NCBI GenBank assembly: GCA_003215175.1
Contig: QCKS01000001.1
Coordinates: forward strand, 60,201 to 124,200
Length of the DNA stretch: 64,000 bases
DNA from: Acidimicrobiales bacterium AG-410-I20
GTDB taxonomy: Bacteria; Actinomycetota; Acidimicrobiia; Acidimicrobiales; MedAcidi-G1
Direction: 5' to 3'
Below, in pieces: positions 26,262 to 36,208 of the stretch; position 1 is the first letter of the stretch, and each line of letters opens with the position of its first letter. The translations under genes and the position numbers were made by a program. Below the pieces are notes generated by a model, which saw only the letters and a list, made by a program, of their open reading frames with translations, had not been told where the DNA came from and searched no databases.

Positions 26262-28484
26262 ATGGTAGCTGTTCACCGCGTTCTACCATGGCGGCGACGC
26301 CCACAAAGTGAAGTCTCTGAAACTTCGACTCTTCTGACTGTCTTCCAAGAAAACCACCCAAATCAGGATTCAATCCTTATAGAAAAGGCATATCAGTTAG
26401 CGCTTCAAGCTCATGAGGGTCAAACAAGGAAATCAGGAGAACCTTACATACATCATCCGTTGGCAGTAGCCACTATTGTCGCAAAGCAAGGACTGGATGA
26501 TGTCACGATTGCGGCCGCTTTACTTCATGATGCTGTTGAGGATACGAAAATTGAAATTTCTCACCTTGAAGAAGAGTTTGGTTCAGAAGTTGCGCTGATA
26601 GTTGATGGAGTCACAAAATTAGATCGTCTGAATTTTGATTCCAAAGAAGAGCAGCAAGCAGCAAGCATGCGGAAAATGCTAGTTGCGCTAGCTAAGGATC
26701 TTCGAGTACTTATTATCAAATTGGCAGATCGTCTACATAACATGCGAACGCTGGCCGCTTTACCTGAGTTCAAACAGGAGCGTACAGCACGCGAAACTTT
26801 AGATATCTATGCTCCACTTGCACATCGCTTAGGAATGGAAGAAGTAAAAGTTCAGTTAGAGGATTTGTCATTAGCAACGCTCTATCCAAAACGCTATAGC
26901 GAAATAGATCAGATGGTTTCTGCTCAAGCACCAGAGCGAGATCTCTATTTAACTCAAATGGTTGGAGAAGTAGAAAGCAGATTTAAAGAACTAGGTATTG
27001 AGGCAGAAGTAGACGGTAGGCCTAAACATTTATGGAGCATCTATGAGAAAATGATTGTCAAAGGACGTTCATTCGAAGAGATACATGATTTAGTAGGCAT
27101 AAGAGTTTTAGTGCAGAACGTAAGAGATTGTTATGCCGCTCTCGGATCAATCCATGCAGTTTGGAAACCAGTGCAAGGCCGTTTCAAAGACTATGTAGCG
27201 ATGCCAAAATTCAATCTATATCAATCTCTACATACCACGGTTATAGGCCCGCAAGGGAAACAAGTTGAATTTCAAATTCGTACCTACGACATGCATCGGA
27301 GAGCTGAATATGGTGTAGCGGCCCATTGGGACTACAAAGGCGTCGCTCCTGTTGATGAGATGACATGGTTGAGTCGAATAGTTGAGTGGCAAGAAGAAAC
27401 CACAGACCCCAGTAGGTTCATGGCCAATCTAAAAATGGATCTGGAACAAGATGAAATATTTCTTTTCACGCCTGAAGGGAAAGTAATTGCTCTCCCGATT
27501 GGCGCTACAACGGTAGATTTTGCTTACGCTATTCACACAGAAGTAGGTCATAGTTGTGTTGGGGCCAGAGTAGATGGTCGCTTAGTTCCATTGGAGACAC
27601 GACTTAATTCTGGATCGATAGTTGAAATCATTACTTCTAAGCAACCTGGAGCAGGGCCTTCTCAAGATTGGTTGAAATTTGTGGTCAGCCATCGGGCAGA
27701 GAATAGGATTCGTCACTGGTTTTCTCGGGAACGTCGAGCCGAGGCAGTGGAGAGAGGTCATGAAGAATTAGTAGAAGAGCTTCGTCGTGCAAATCTTCCA
27801 ATAAAGAAGACGATCGAAAGCGAGATGTTCTCGGAAATATCTGCTTCACTAAATTATCTTGAAATCGAATCGTTGTACGCAGCAATAGGAGAAGGAAATT
27901 TATCACCCAAGTCTCTTATTTCTCGAGTAGAGAGATCGATCCAAGCTTCAGACCCTGAGCAGGCGCAAAATGCTTCTTTCAATGTTTTACGTGCAAGACC
28001 TAACCGGCGAACGCAAGATGAAGTCGGAGTTCACGTTGAGGGCTTAGGCGATCTTTTAGTTCGATTATCGAGATGCTGTACACCAGTACCTCCTGACCAA
28101 ATTATGGGATTTGTGACGCGAGGAAGAGGAGTCACAGTCCATCGAACTGACTGTGCTAATGCGGTGTCGCTTTCTGCAGATCAACCAGATCGACTCATTG
28201 ACGTTGAATGGGATCAACAGGCAGAAACGTCTTTTGTTGCATCTATTGAAGTGAAAGCGTTAGATCGACCTTTGTTATTGCGAGATCTAGTAAATGTTTT
28301 GGCAGATCATCAGATAAATGTTCTTGGGGCATCAACAATTACTAGCGAAGATGACAGAGTCGCACGTTTGAAATTTGATTTTGAACTCGGGGACCCTAAT
28401 CATCTTGATCCGATTATGAGAATTATGCGAGGTATCCACTCTGTTTATGATGTCTATCGAATAGTTCCTGGAGCAAACTCTTAG
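26262..28484 (+). CDS. rel: Bifunctional (p)ppGpp synthetase/hydrolase (Rel)
   Basis: Stringent-response enzyme that makes and degrades (p)ppGpp. In order: the HD hydrolase domain with YIHHPLAVA and LLHDAVEDT, the synthetase domain with GRPKHLWSIYEKM, GRFKDYVAMPK, YQSLHTTV and VEFQIRT, the TGS domain (FTPEGKVIALPIGATTVDFAY), and a C-terminal zinc-finger/ACT region with RCCTPVP. RFKD, rather than the EFDD of synthetase-only RelA, fits a bifunctional enzyme. ATG 26262 is preferred because GGAGAG lies 8 nt upstream; GTG 26253 would add three residues. The gene stands alone, with gaps on both sides. Confidence 0.95.
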   Translation: MVAVHRVLPWRRRPQSEVSETSTLLTVFQENHPNQDSILIEKAYQLALQAHEGQTRKSGEPYIHHPLAVATIVAKQGLDDVTIAAALLHDAVEDTKIEISHLEEEFGSEVALIVDGVTKLDRLNFDSKEEQQAASMRKMLVALAKDLRVLIIKLADRLHNMRTLAALPEFKQERTARETLDIYAPLAHRLGMEEVKVQLEDLSLATLYPKRYSEIDQMVSAQAPERDLYLTQMVGEVESRFKELGIEAEVDGRPKHLWSIYEKMIVKGRSFEEIHDLVGIRVLVQNVRDCYAALGSIHAVWKPVQGRFKDYVAMPKFNLYQSLHTTVIGPQGKQVEFQIRTYDMHRRAEYGVAAHWDYKGVAPVDEMTWLSRIVEWQEETTDPSRFMANLKMDLEQDEIFLFTPEGKVIALPIGATTVDFAYAIHTEVGHSCVGARVDGRLVPLETRLNSGSIVEIITSKQPGAGPSQDWLKFVVSHRAENRIRHWFSRERRAEAVERGHEELVEELRRANLPIKKTIESEMFSEISASLNYLEIESLYAAIGEGNLSPKSLISRVERSIQASDPEQAQNASFNVLRARPNRRTQDEVGVHVEGLGDLLVRLSRCCTPVPPDQIMGFVTRGRGVTVHRTDCANAVSLSADQPDRLIDVEWDQQAETSFVASIEVKALDRPLLLRDLVNVLADHQINVLGASTITSEDDRVARLKFDFELGDPNHLDPIMRIMRGIHSVYDVYRIVPGANS

Positions 28485-28516
28485 CAATTAAGCCCATCTA
28501 GTCCCGTCTGGCGAAC

Positions 28517-28522
28517 TAGCCT
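28517..28522 (+). promoter_or_regulatory. Putative -10 box of a leaderless hisS promoter
   Basis: TAGCCT ends 7 nt before GTG 28530, with no Shine-Dalgarno in between. Confidence 0.5.
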
Positions 28523-28529
28523 TACCAGA

Positions 28530-29789
28530 GTGAATGATTTAAATTTCCGAGCACCAAAAGGAACTAGAGATATTCTCTGGCCTGATTCTGCGCGCCACCA
28601 GTTTTTGACTGAAGTTTTTGCCGAAGTTGTGAGTGAGGCAGGCTATACACAAGTCATTACACCTATGTTTGAACATGTAGAAGTATTCCAACGTTTAGGT
28701 GGCGCTACCGATGTCGTTCGAAAAGAAATGTATGACTTCCAGGACAAAGGTGGGAGACACTTAGCATTACGGCCTGAACAAACTGCTTCTGTTGTAAGAG
28801 CGTTTAATGAACATCGGCCTGCAATACCTTGGAAGGCTTGGTACACAGGCCCCAATTTTCGTTATGAGAGGTCACAAAAAGGAAGATTTCGCCAATTTAG
28901 CCAAGTAGGTATAGAGGTTCTAGGTGTAGAAGATCCTTATTTAGATGTTGAGGTAATGGCTCTTGCTTGGCGGTTCTATGAACGGCTTGGATTACGTCAA
29001 GTCAAACTCGAGCTTAATTCATTGGGAAGTAAAGAAGATCGGAACAAATTTATTGATGCCCTGCAACAACACTTCACTCAATCTCTCAGTGAGTTAAGTG
29101 AAGAGTCGCAGAAGACGTTGGAAGTGAATCCTTTGAGAGTGCTTGATTCCAATAGAGAACAAGATGCTCATTTAATCTCAGCAGCTCCTAGCATGCTTGA
29201 TTTTCTTTCTGAAGACTCAGAGGAACATTTTACTCAAGTTCAAGAAGGCTTAAATTCTCTGAACATTCCCTTCAGCGTCAATCCAAAACTAGTTCGTGGA
29301 CTTGATTATTACATTCGGACTGCATTTGAGTTCATATCTGAAAGTTTTGATGCAGCCCAGAATGCAATCGGAGGTGGAGGACGATATGACGGATTAGTGG
29401 AGGACCTTGGAGGGCCCTCTACCCCAGGAGTTGGATTTGCCATAGGGACTGATAGGACATTGCTCGCTTGTGATGCAGAAAAGACTTTCCAAATGCCAGA
29501 AGCAGCTATTGAGGTTTTTGTCGTTGATGTGACTGGCGGAATGGAAGCTTTAAAGTTAACAACTGAACTACGAAATGCCGGGTTCAAAACAGATAGAGCT
29601 TGGGATAATCGGTCGATGAAAGCACAGATGAAATTAGCTGATCGTAGTGGGGCGTTATTCGCCATAATTGTAGGTGAAGAAGAGGTAGCGAGTGATACCG
29701 TCATCTTGAGGGATTTACGAGAATCCACCGGACAGTCCAAAATAACAAGAGAAACCATCCAAGAGGATCTCCGAAAGAGGCTTCGTTGA
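28530..29789 (+). CDS. hisS: Histidyl-tRNA synthetase
   Basis: Class II synthetase that charges tRNA-His. The 419 residues show APKGTRDILWPD at the start, motif 2 in FRYERSQKGRFRQFSQ, histidine motifs RGLDYYIRTAFEF and GGGGRYDGL, motif 3 GVGFAIGTDRTLL, and a C-terminal anticodon-binding domain. Length is normal. The stop overlaps the aspS TTG start, so the two synthetases are in one operon behind a leaderless promoter. Confidence 0.97.
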   Translation: MNDLNFRAPKGTRDILWPDSARHQFLTEVFAEVVSEAGYTQVITPMFEHVEVFQRLGGATDVVRKEMYDFQDKGGRHLALRPEQTASVVRAFNEHRPAIPWKAWYTGPNFRYERSQKGRFRQFSQVGIEVLGVEDPYLDVEVMALAWRFYERLGLRQVKLELNSLGSKEDRNKFIDALQQHFTQSLSELSEESQKTLEVNPLRVLDSNREQDAHLISAAPSMLDFLSEDSEEHFTQVQEGLNSLNIPFSVNPKLVRGLDYYIRTAFEFISESFDAAQNAIGGGGRYDGLVEDLGGPSTPGVGFAIGTDRTLLACDAEKTFQMPEAAIEVFVVDVTGGMEALKLTTELRNAGFKTDRAWDNRSMKAQMKLADRSGALFAIIVGEEEVASDTVILRDLRESTGQSKITRETIQEDLRKRLR

Positions 29790-31540
29790 CTACAGACTTC
29801 AATCCAGATTTTTCTACAACTATGCGTACCGACCGGTGCGGGGATTTGCGCTTAACAGATGAAGGTCGTTCAGTGACACTTTGTGGTTGGGTCAGCCGAC
29901 GTCGGGAGCATGGTGAACATTTAGCTTTTATAGATCTACGTGACCGTAGCGGGATAGTGCAGGTAGTAGTCGATGGGGCTCAAGACCTAAGAGCGGAATA
30001 CGTACTGCAAATAAAGGGTGAGGTGCGACAACGCCCTAATGAAACTACTAACACTTCAATAAGCACCGGAGAAATCGAAGTTGAAGCAAAAGAAGTAACT
30101 GTTCTCTCCGAAGCAGAGCCGCCCCCATTTCCCTTAGATGAACGCACCGAAATTGATGAGGTGCTACGTCTGCGTCATCGCTACGTAGACCTTCGGCGAG
30201 AACGCATGCAGAAGAATTTGACTATACGTTCCAAAGTGAACAGCGCTATTCGCCAAGCAATGGAAGAACAAGGGTTTGTTGAGGTGGAGACCCCAATGCT
30301 TATTGCAAGCACTCCTGAAGGAGCGAGAGATTTTGTTGTTCCATCACGCAAAGAACCTGGTTCTTTTTATGCTCTGCCGCAGAGTCCACAAATTTTTAAG
30401 CAACTTTGCATGGTAGGAGGAGTGGATCGTTATTACCAGATCGCTCGCTGTTTACGTGACGAAGATCTTCGTGCAGACAGACAATTTGAATTCATGCAAC
30501 TTGATGCTGAAGCTAGTTTCGTCACTCAGGAAGATGTGTTGGCATTTATTTCCTATGCTGTCCTTTCAGCTGCAGAGACAATCACTGGTGAACGACCGGG
30601 GGAAATTCCAAGAATGTCTTGGCACGAAGCTCAAGAAAGGTTTGGAAGCGATAAACCTGATATTCGTTTTGGTCTTGAACTCGTGGAACTAACAGACATA
30701 TTTACTTCCACAGAATTTCGAGCATTTGAAGCTCCTTGTATAAAAGGGATCCGAGTGCCGAAGGGGTCTGACTTATCTCGTAACCGTCTCGATGATTTAA
30801 CAGAAAAATGTAAGCAGTGGGGAGCCAAGGGACTTGTTTGGATGAAGGTAGAAGATGGGGAACTAAATTCTCCAGTTTCTAAATTCCTCACTGAGGAAGA
30901 GAAATCAGCCCTCCAAGAAACACTACAAGCAGAAGATGGTGACCTCCTTTTCTTAGTAGCGGATGAAAGAAGCATGGTTCGACATGTATTGGGACTACTT
31001 CGCTTAGAAATGGGACGACCTCCTGTTACAGAAGGAGGGCTTAGCTTTCTTTGGGTTGTAGATTTCCCATTATTTGAGGGAGTAGACGAGGAAGGAAACC
31101 CGCAACCAGCTCATCACCCGTTTACTATGCCGCATGAGGAAGATATAGAAAAGTTAGAAGAAGGAGATCTTCTCGGAGTGCGGTCTCAAGCCTATGACCT
31201 TGTATTAAACGGATGGGAGCTTGGATCAGGAAGTGTCCGAATCCACAAACGCGAGATACAAGAAAAGATTTTTCAAGTCCTAGGAATTGAAACAGAAGAA
31301 GCCCAAGAAAAGTTTGGTTTCTTATTGGATGCCTTCCGTTACGGAGCTCCCCCGCATGCAGGTTTTGCATTTGGCATGGATCGCCTCACAGCAATTCTTG
31401 CAGGTGAAGAAAATATTAGAGAAGTAATTGCTTATCCGAAAACTCAATCAGGAGCAGATCCACTAACCTCAGCGCCAAATCCAATAGATGATAAGCACCT
31501 AACTGAATTAGGCCTTCGAGTGCTTCCACCTAAACAGTAA
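29786..31540 (+). CDS. aspS: Aspartyl-tRNA synthetase (bacterial type)
   Basis: Class II synthetase for tRNA-Asp. The 584 residues include the N-terminal OB domain (VTLCGWVSRRREHG), motif 1 around FVEVETPML, the flipping/substrate loops PEGARDFVVP and ALPQSPQIFKQ, motif 2 RCLRDEDLRADRQFEF, the bacterial GAD insertion domain and motif 3 GFAFGMDRLTAIL. It starts with TTG in a TTGA overlap with hisS; ATG 29822 is a possible shorter start matching the usual RTDRCGDL opening. Whether it is discriminating or also charges tRNA-Asn cannot be decided from this window. Confidence 0.96.
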   Translation: MTTDFNPDFSTTMRTDRCGDLRLTDEGRSVTLCGWVSRRREHGEHLAFIDLRDRSGIVQVVVDGAQDLRAEYVLQIKGEVRQRPNETTNTSISTGEIEVEAKEVTVLSEAEPPPFPLDERTEIDEVLRLRHRYVDLRRERMQKNLTIRSKVNSAIRQAMEEQGFVEVETPMLIASTPEGARDFVVPSRKEPGSFYALPQSPQIFKQLCMVGGVDRYYQIARCLRDEDLRADRQFEFMQLDAEASFVTQEDVLAFISYAVLSAAETITGERPGEIPRMSWHEAQERFGSDKPDIRFGLELVELTDIFTSTEFRAFEAPCIKGIRVPKGSDLSRNRLDDLTEKCKQWGAKGLVWMKVEDGELNSPVSKFLTEEEKSALQETLQAEDGDLLFLVADERSMVRHVLGLLRLEMGRPPVTEGGLSFLWVVDFPLFEGVDEEGNPQPAHHPFTMPHEEDIEKLEEGDLLGVRSQAYDLVLNGWELGSGSVRIHKREIQEKIFQVLGIETEEAQEKFGFLLDAFRYGAPPHAGFAFGMDRLTAILAGEENIREVIAYPKTQSGADPLTSAPNPIDDKHLTELGLRVLPPKQ

Positions 31541-31552
31541 GAAGGTATTGGC

Positions 31553-32866
31553 TTGCCAGACAGTTTGTTCACAACTGCAGCGGCGGAACGGTTGGCGCGA
31601 AGAAGTCCGCTAGCGGCACGACTCCGACCAAATAAGTTAGATGACATAGTAGGTCAAGACCATTTAGTTGGAGAAGGCAAACCATTACGGTGTCTAGTTG
31701 AGTCAGATCAATTATCTTCAGTAATATTTTGGGGTCCACCCGGAACAGGGAAAACGAGTCTTGCCAGACTCATAGCTCAAGTCACATCACAAGATTTTAT
31801 AGAACTCTCGGCTGTAAGCGCGTCGGTTAAAGATGTGCGTGAGACGATAGAAAGAGCTGAAAAGCGTCTCGGCGAACAAGACATAGGGACAATCTTATTC
31901 TTGGATGAAGTGCATCGCTTCAATAAAGCACAGCAAGACGCTCTTCTGCCCTCGGTTGAAACAGGTTTGTTAGTTCTTATTGGAGCAACTACGGAAAACC
32001 CATTTTTTGAAGTAAATCCACCCTTATTGTCTCGATCAACACTTTTCCGCCTTGAACCACTTTCAAAAGAATCCATAGGGGAACTTCTTGATCGTGGCTT
32101 AAACGCAGAAGGTCTTCAAGCAGAAAGAGATGCGCTGGATTTATTGATTGAACGCTCTTCGGGAGACGGACGCCATGCACTAACGAGTCTTGAAGTAGCA
32201 GCAGCATTGGCACTAGCGCGTGACAGTCAAATAATTCAATTAACTGATGCTGAATCTGCACTAGGGACAAAAGCTTTACGTTATGGGCGAGACGATCATT
32301 TTGATGTAATTAGCGCCTTTATAAAAAGTATTCGGGGTTCAGATGTGGATGCAGGACTTTATTGGTTAGCTCGAATGTTAGAAGCAGGAGAAGATGCGAG
32401 GTTCATAGCTCGACGACTAGTAATTCTTGCGAGTGAAGATATTGGAATGGCTGATCCAATGTCACTCCTCATCGCTGATGCTGCAGCAAGATCCGTAGAG
32501 TTTGTAGGACTACCAGAAGCGCAATTAAATCTTGCTCAAGCAGTAGTTCATTTAGCCACTGCTCCAAAATCAAACACTGTGACAAAAGCAATTTTTGCCG
32601 CTAAAGCAGACCTGCAGGTAAGTGGAAATAGTGAGGTTCCAAAACATTTAAGAGACGCTCATTATCAAGCCGCGTCATCTTTAGGTCATGGTGAGGGATA
32701 CATATACCCGCATAACGATCCAAGCGGATGGGTTGAGCAGATTTATCGCCCAGCAGAAACCTCCGGAAATATATATTACGATCCTTCTAAACATGGTTTT
32801 GAAGAAGAAGTAGCTCGACGAATGGCTACCCGAGAACCATCCAAACAACAAGAAGAAGGTGACTAA
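31553..32866 (+). CDS. rarA: Replication-associated recombination ATPase RarA (MgsA)
   Basis: AAA+ ATPase related to clamp loaders that acts at stalled replication forks. The 437 residues have PLAARLRPNKLDDIVGQDHL, Walker A GPPGTGKT, Walker B LFLDEVHRFNKAQQDALLP, sensor 1 LIGATTENPFFEVN, and a C-terminal tetramerisation domain (IKSIRGSDVDAGLYWLARML, MLEAGEDARFIARRL). It starts with TTG 31553 behind GAAGG at about 7 nt. Downstream are a small membrane gene and alaS, a context common in actinobacteria. Confidence 0.94.
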   Translation: MPDSLFTTAAAERLARRSPLAARLRPNKLDDIVGQDHLVGEGKPLRCLVESDQLSSVIFWGPPGTGKTSLARLIAQVTSQDFIELSAVSASVKDVRETIERAEKRLGEQDIGTILFLDEVHRFNKAQQDALLPSVETGLLVLIGATTENPFFEVNPPLLSRSTLFRLEPLSKESIGELLDRGLNAEGLQAERDALDLLIERSSGDGRHALTSLEVAAALALARDSQIIQLTDAESALGTKALRYGRDDHFDVISAFIKSIRGSDVDAGLYWLARMLEAGEDARFIARRLVILASEDIGMADPMSLLIADAAARSVEFVGLPEAQLNLAQAVVHLATAPKSNTVTKAIFAAKADLQVSGNSEVPKHLRDAHYQAASSLGHGEGYIYPHNDPSGWVEQIYRPAETSGNIYYDPSKHGFEEEVARRMATREPSKQQEEGD

Positions 32867-32869
32867 AAA

Positions 32870-33151
32870 ATGAGATATCGAATTTCGTCTCTTGTAATTG
32901 GATGGGTTATTGGGGTGTTATCTTCAGGACTTGTACGGCGTCGCTTAAAACAATTGATTGTTAACTACGCACCGGAGCATTTTCGGCGTCAAATCGAAGA
33001 AAAACGTTTAGAAGTTGTACAAACGGTTCGGAGGTTTGGTAAGGATTTCAAGTCATCCACACCTATGAGAGAACAAAATAGAAAACAAGCTTCGCCTTTA
33101 AAACATCTTGATCGAAGCCCAGGGCATCGACCTCGGCAGACACTTAAATAA
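32870..33151 (+). CDS. Small single-span membrane protein between rarA and alaS
   Basis: A 93-residue protein starting MRYRISSLVIGWVIGVLSSG, one N-terminal helix with Gly/Ser small residues, then a highly basic tail (many Arg, Lys and Gln; VRRRLKQL, RRQIEEKRLEVVQTVRRF). The helix is probably an anchor with the amphipathic basic part in the cytoplasm. Position and architecture resemble the small DUF6167-like proteins found before alaS in other actinobacteria, but I cannot confirm membership. It starts 3 nt after rarA. Function unknown. Confidence 0.65.
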   Translation: MRYRISSLVIGWVIGVLSSGLVRRRLKQLIVNYAPEHFRRQIEEKRLEVVQTVRRFGKDFKSSTPMREQNRKQASPLKHLDRSPGHRPRQTLK

Positions 33152-33178
33152 TCGTCTTCGGTACTGAGTTGGGTGCGT

Positions 33179-33184
33179 TAGAAT
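33179..33184 (+). promoter_or_regulatory. Putative -10 box of a leaderless alaS promoter
   Basis: TAGAAT ends 8 nt before ATG 33193. No Shine-Dalgarno is present in the short gap. Confidence 0.45.
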
Positions 33185-33192
33185 AGGCGCAT

Positions 33193-35775
33193 ATGGCAAA
33201 GAAACTCTTGACTGCGAAATCAGTTCGACGTGAATTTGTGGATTTCTTTGTTAAAAGAGGTCACTCGCATGAACCATCTGACAGTCTCATCCCAAATGAT
33301 CCGACACTTTTATTTACAAACTCTGGAATGGTGCAGTTCAAGTCGTATCTAACAGGGGAGAAACCTTCACCATGGCCAAGAGCCGTGACAGTTCAAAAAT
33401 GTGCACGAATGGGTGGAAAACATAACGATTTGGATGAGGTTGGTCGAACCAGCCGTCATCTTACTTTTTTCGAAATGATGGGAAACTTTAGTTTCGGCGA
33501 CTATTTCAAATCAGAAGCATGCGCCTTTGCTTGGGAGTTCATAACTAAGAATTTACAATTAGATCCTGACCGTCTCTGGGTCACCGTTCACGTAAGCGAT
33601 GATGAAGCAGCTTCTATCTGGGAAAACGAAGTAGGTGTACCCGCAGAACGAATTCAACGTTTAGATGAAGACAACTATTGGCGCATGGCAGACACTGGGC
33701 CATGCGGCCCCTGTTCTGAAATTTTTTGGGACAAGGGTCCAGAGCACGGCGAAGACGGGGGCCCTGCTCATGGAGCGGAAGAACGGTTTGTTGAAGTATG
33801 GAACCTTGTCTTCATGCAATTTGAACAGTATGAAGACGGATCGCAAACACCGCTCCCAGCTCCTTCTATAGATACTGGGCTAGGTTTGGAACGCATTCTT
33901 TCTGTTCTTCAAGGCGTAGATTCTGTATGGGAAACAGATGAGTTCGCAACGCTTCTCAACAGCATCAGTGGCCTTACCCAGGTGAAACAAGAGGAGAGCG
34001 AAAGCTCTGCGATTTCAATGCGTATTCTTGCAGATCATGCAAGATCTTCTACGTTCTTGATCAATGATGGTGTCTTTCCTTCTAATGAAGACAGAGGTTA
34101 TGTGCTTCGCCGTCTTATTCGAAGAGCAGTAAGGCACGCATGGCTTTTGGGAGTTGAAAATCAAATCATGGCTCTTCTCGTAGATGAAGTAGTTGATCTT
34201 ATGGGGCCGGATTATCCAGAATTATTACAAAATCATGAGTTCATAAAAGGAGTTATAGACCGCGAAGAAGAAAGTTTTCGGGAAACTTTACGAGCCGGAC
34301 TTACAATCCTTGATGCGTCAATTGCAGATTTGAAAGCGGAGGAGTTACTTGACGGAGAAGTAATCTTCAAACTTCATGACACATACGGATTCCCTCTTGA
34401 ACTAACTGAAGAAATTACTGCTGAACGAGGCATATCTATTGACTCTGAAGGCTTCAACAAGGCTATGAACCAACAGAGAGAAAGGGCGAAAGCTGCTCGA
34501 AAAGAAAGTGATGAATCAGGTATCAATGGGGATCTACGACCTTTGTTAGACGAACACGGACCAACACAATTCGTTGGACGAGATCAATACGAAGTTGAAG
34601 CAGAAGTTATATATGTAGAAAACCACTACGTAGTTCTAGATCAAACTCCGTTTTACGCTGAATCTGGTGGTCAAATTGGAGATATAGGCACACTCACAAC
34701 TAAAAATGGAATCATTCAAGTTGTAGACACTCAACTTGCTTTAGAAGGACTTCATGTTCATCGTATTGAAGAAAATACAACTGAAATAAAAGTAGGAGAC
34801 AAACTAAAGGCGGAAATTGATCTAATCAGACGATCAAGTATTCGAAGAAATCATACTGCCACACATCTTTTACATTCAGCGTTACGGCGTATTCTTGGGG
34901 AACATGTAAAGCAACAAGGTTCATGGGTTGGCCCTGATCGGTTACGTTTTGATTTCAGTCACTATGAGGCAGTGCAGCCCGAAGAAATCAAAGAAATTGA
35001 AGATGCAGTAAATGCAGAGATCCTTACTAATGTTCATTGCAATCACTATGAAACTTCAAGAGAGGAAGCAGAAGCTGCGGGAGCAGTAGCTTTCTTTGGA
35101 GACAAATATGGTGAACAGGTCCGTGTTCTTGAAGCTGGTCCAAATTCAATTGAACTTTGTGGAGGTACTCACGTAAAAGCACTTGGGGATATAGGTTCTT
35201 TCAAAATAATTACTGAAGGTTCAATTGGCGCAAATATTCGTCGTATAGAAGCCATAACTGGTAATGCTCCTATCGATCGTCTCCGAAATCTTGAGTTAAT
35301 CCTTCAATCTATTTCTGAGAGGTTGAGTGTCCCAGTAGACGACGTTCTTGAAGGCATAGATAAGCGAATCAACGAAAATAAAGAAATCAAGAGTGAGCTC
35401 AACGAATTGCGGAGTGCTTTAGCTTTAAGTCAAGTGGACTCTTTAGTTGAAAATGCGCAGGGAGGCTTAGTCGTCGCTGAAGTAACTGGAGTTGACCAAC
35501 AAGGCTTAAAAGAGCTGGCCACCGCTATTTGTAATAAAGAAAACGTAAGAGCAGTAATTCTCGGACTTGCTCCGGAAGGTGGTGGAGTTGCTCTTGTGTC
35601 AGTTGTGAATCCAAAGAGCGGTCTTGATGCTGGAGTATTGGTGTCTCAATCTGCCAAGACAATAGGTGGAGGCGGCCGAATGAATTCTGAAATGACAGTA
35701 ATCGGTGGTAGTAAACCGGAGAATCTTCAAGAAGCACTTGACCAAGCTCGTAATGCGGCCGAGACAGCCAAATAA
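33193..35775 (+). CDS. alaS: Alanyl-tRNA synthetase
   Basis: Class II synthetase that charges tRNA-Ala and edits mischarged Ser/Gly. The 860 residues show the aminoacylation domain (VRREFVDFFVKRGH, LLFTNSGMVQFK, FEMMGNFSFGDYFK, DTGLGLERI), the tRNA-recognition domain, the editing domain with its zinc ligands (RRNHTATHLLH and LCGGTHVKALGD) and the C-terminal DHHA1 domain ending GGGGRMNSEMTVIGG. All motifs are present. It is followed by ruvX and mltG as in many actinobacteria. Confidence 0.97.
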   Translation: MAKKLLTAKSVRREFVDFFVKRGHSHEPSDSLIPNDPTLLFTNSGMVQFKSYLTGEKPSPWPRAVTVQKCARMGGKHNDLDEVGRTSRHLTFFEMMGNFSFGDYFKSEACAFAWEFITKNLQLDPDRLWVTVHVSDDEAASIWENEVGVPAERIQRLDEDNYWRMADTGPCGPCSEIFWDKGPEHGEDGGPAHGAEERFVEVWNLVFMQFEQYEDGSQTPLPAPSIDTGLGLERILSVLQGVDSVWETDEFATLLNSISGLTQVKQEESESSAISMRILADHARSSTFLINDGVFPSNEDRGYVLRRLIRRAVRHAWLLGVENQIMALLVDEVVDLMGPDYPELLQNHEFIKGVIDREEESFRETLRAGLTILDASIADLKAEELLDGEVIFKLHDTYGFPLELTEEITAERGISIDSEGFNKAMNQQRERAKAARKESDESGINGDLRPLLDEHGPTQFVGRDQYEVEAEVIYVENHYVVLDQTPFYAESGGQIGDIGTLTTKNGIIQVVDTQLALEGLHVHRIEENTTEIKVGDKLKAEIDLIRRSSIRRNHTATHLLHSALRRILGEHVKQQGSWVGPDRLRFDFSHYEAVQPEEIKEIEDAVNAEILTNVHCNHYETSREEAEAAGAVAFFGDKYGEQVRVLEAGPNSIELCGGTHVKALGDIGSFKIITEGSIGANIRRIEAITGNAPIDRLRNLELILQSISERLSVPVDDVLEGIDKRINENKEIKSELNELRSALALSQVDSLVENAQGGLVVAEVTGVDQQGLKELATAICNKENVRAVILGLAPEGGGVALVSVVNPKSGLDAGVLVSQSAKTIGGGGRMNSEMTVIGGSKPENLQEALDQARNAAETAK

Positions 35776-36208
35776 AAAAGTGCGCGCTCTTGGTTTAGAT
35801 TTAGGAACCAAACGGATAGGTGTCGCGGTTAGCGATAGCGAAGGGCTCCTAGCTACGCCAATAGAAGTTATTTTTCGCCAAAAAGATGCCCGCAAAGATT
35901 ATCTCGCGGTAGTTGAATTGGTTAAAGAATGGGAAGTAAATATTGTCGTAGTAGGAATGCCATATTCTTTAGATGGGCAAGAAGGACCAATGGCCCAAAA
36001 GACACTTGAAGAGGTAAAGAGTTTGAGCGACATACTTCCCGTGCCTGTTGTGACCTACGATGAACGTTTAACGACAGTCACAGCCGAGCGCTCTTTAAGA
36101 GAACAAGGAGTGTCTTCTAAAGAAGGAAGAAAAGTTATTGACCAATTAGCAGCAGCCGTTCTGCTCCAAGCTTGGTTAGATAAACAACAAACTTTGGAGG
36201 ACCGTTGA
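35753..36208 (+). CDS. ruvX: RuvX/YqgF family nuclease (putative pre-16S rRNA nuclease)
   Basis: RNase H-like fold protein implicated in 16S rRNA 5'-end maturation. The core starts VRALGLDLGTKRIGVAVSD, with the first catalytic aspartate, followed by VVVGMPYSLDGQEG, the YDERLTTVTAERSL motif and DQLAAAVLLQAWLD with the last acidic residue. Two starts are plausible: ATG 35753, which overlaps alaS by 23 nt and adds nine residues, and GTG 35780, which begins right at the conserved core. Neither has a clear Shine-Dalgarno. The stop overlaps the mltG start in TTGA. Confidence 0.9.
   Translation: MRPRQPNKKVRALGLDLGTKRIGVAVSDSEGLLATPIEVIFRQKDARKDYLAVVELVKEWEVNIVVVGMPYSLDGQEGPMAQKTLEEVKSLSDILPVPVVTYDERLTTVTAERSLREQGVSSKEGRKVIDQLAAAVLLQAWLDKQQTLEDR

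Noticed and set aside
35705..35752. A longer ruvX start at 35705
   Set aside because: It would overlap alaS by 71 nt and add basic residues absent from the family.
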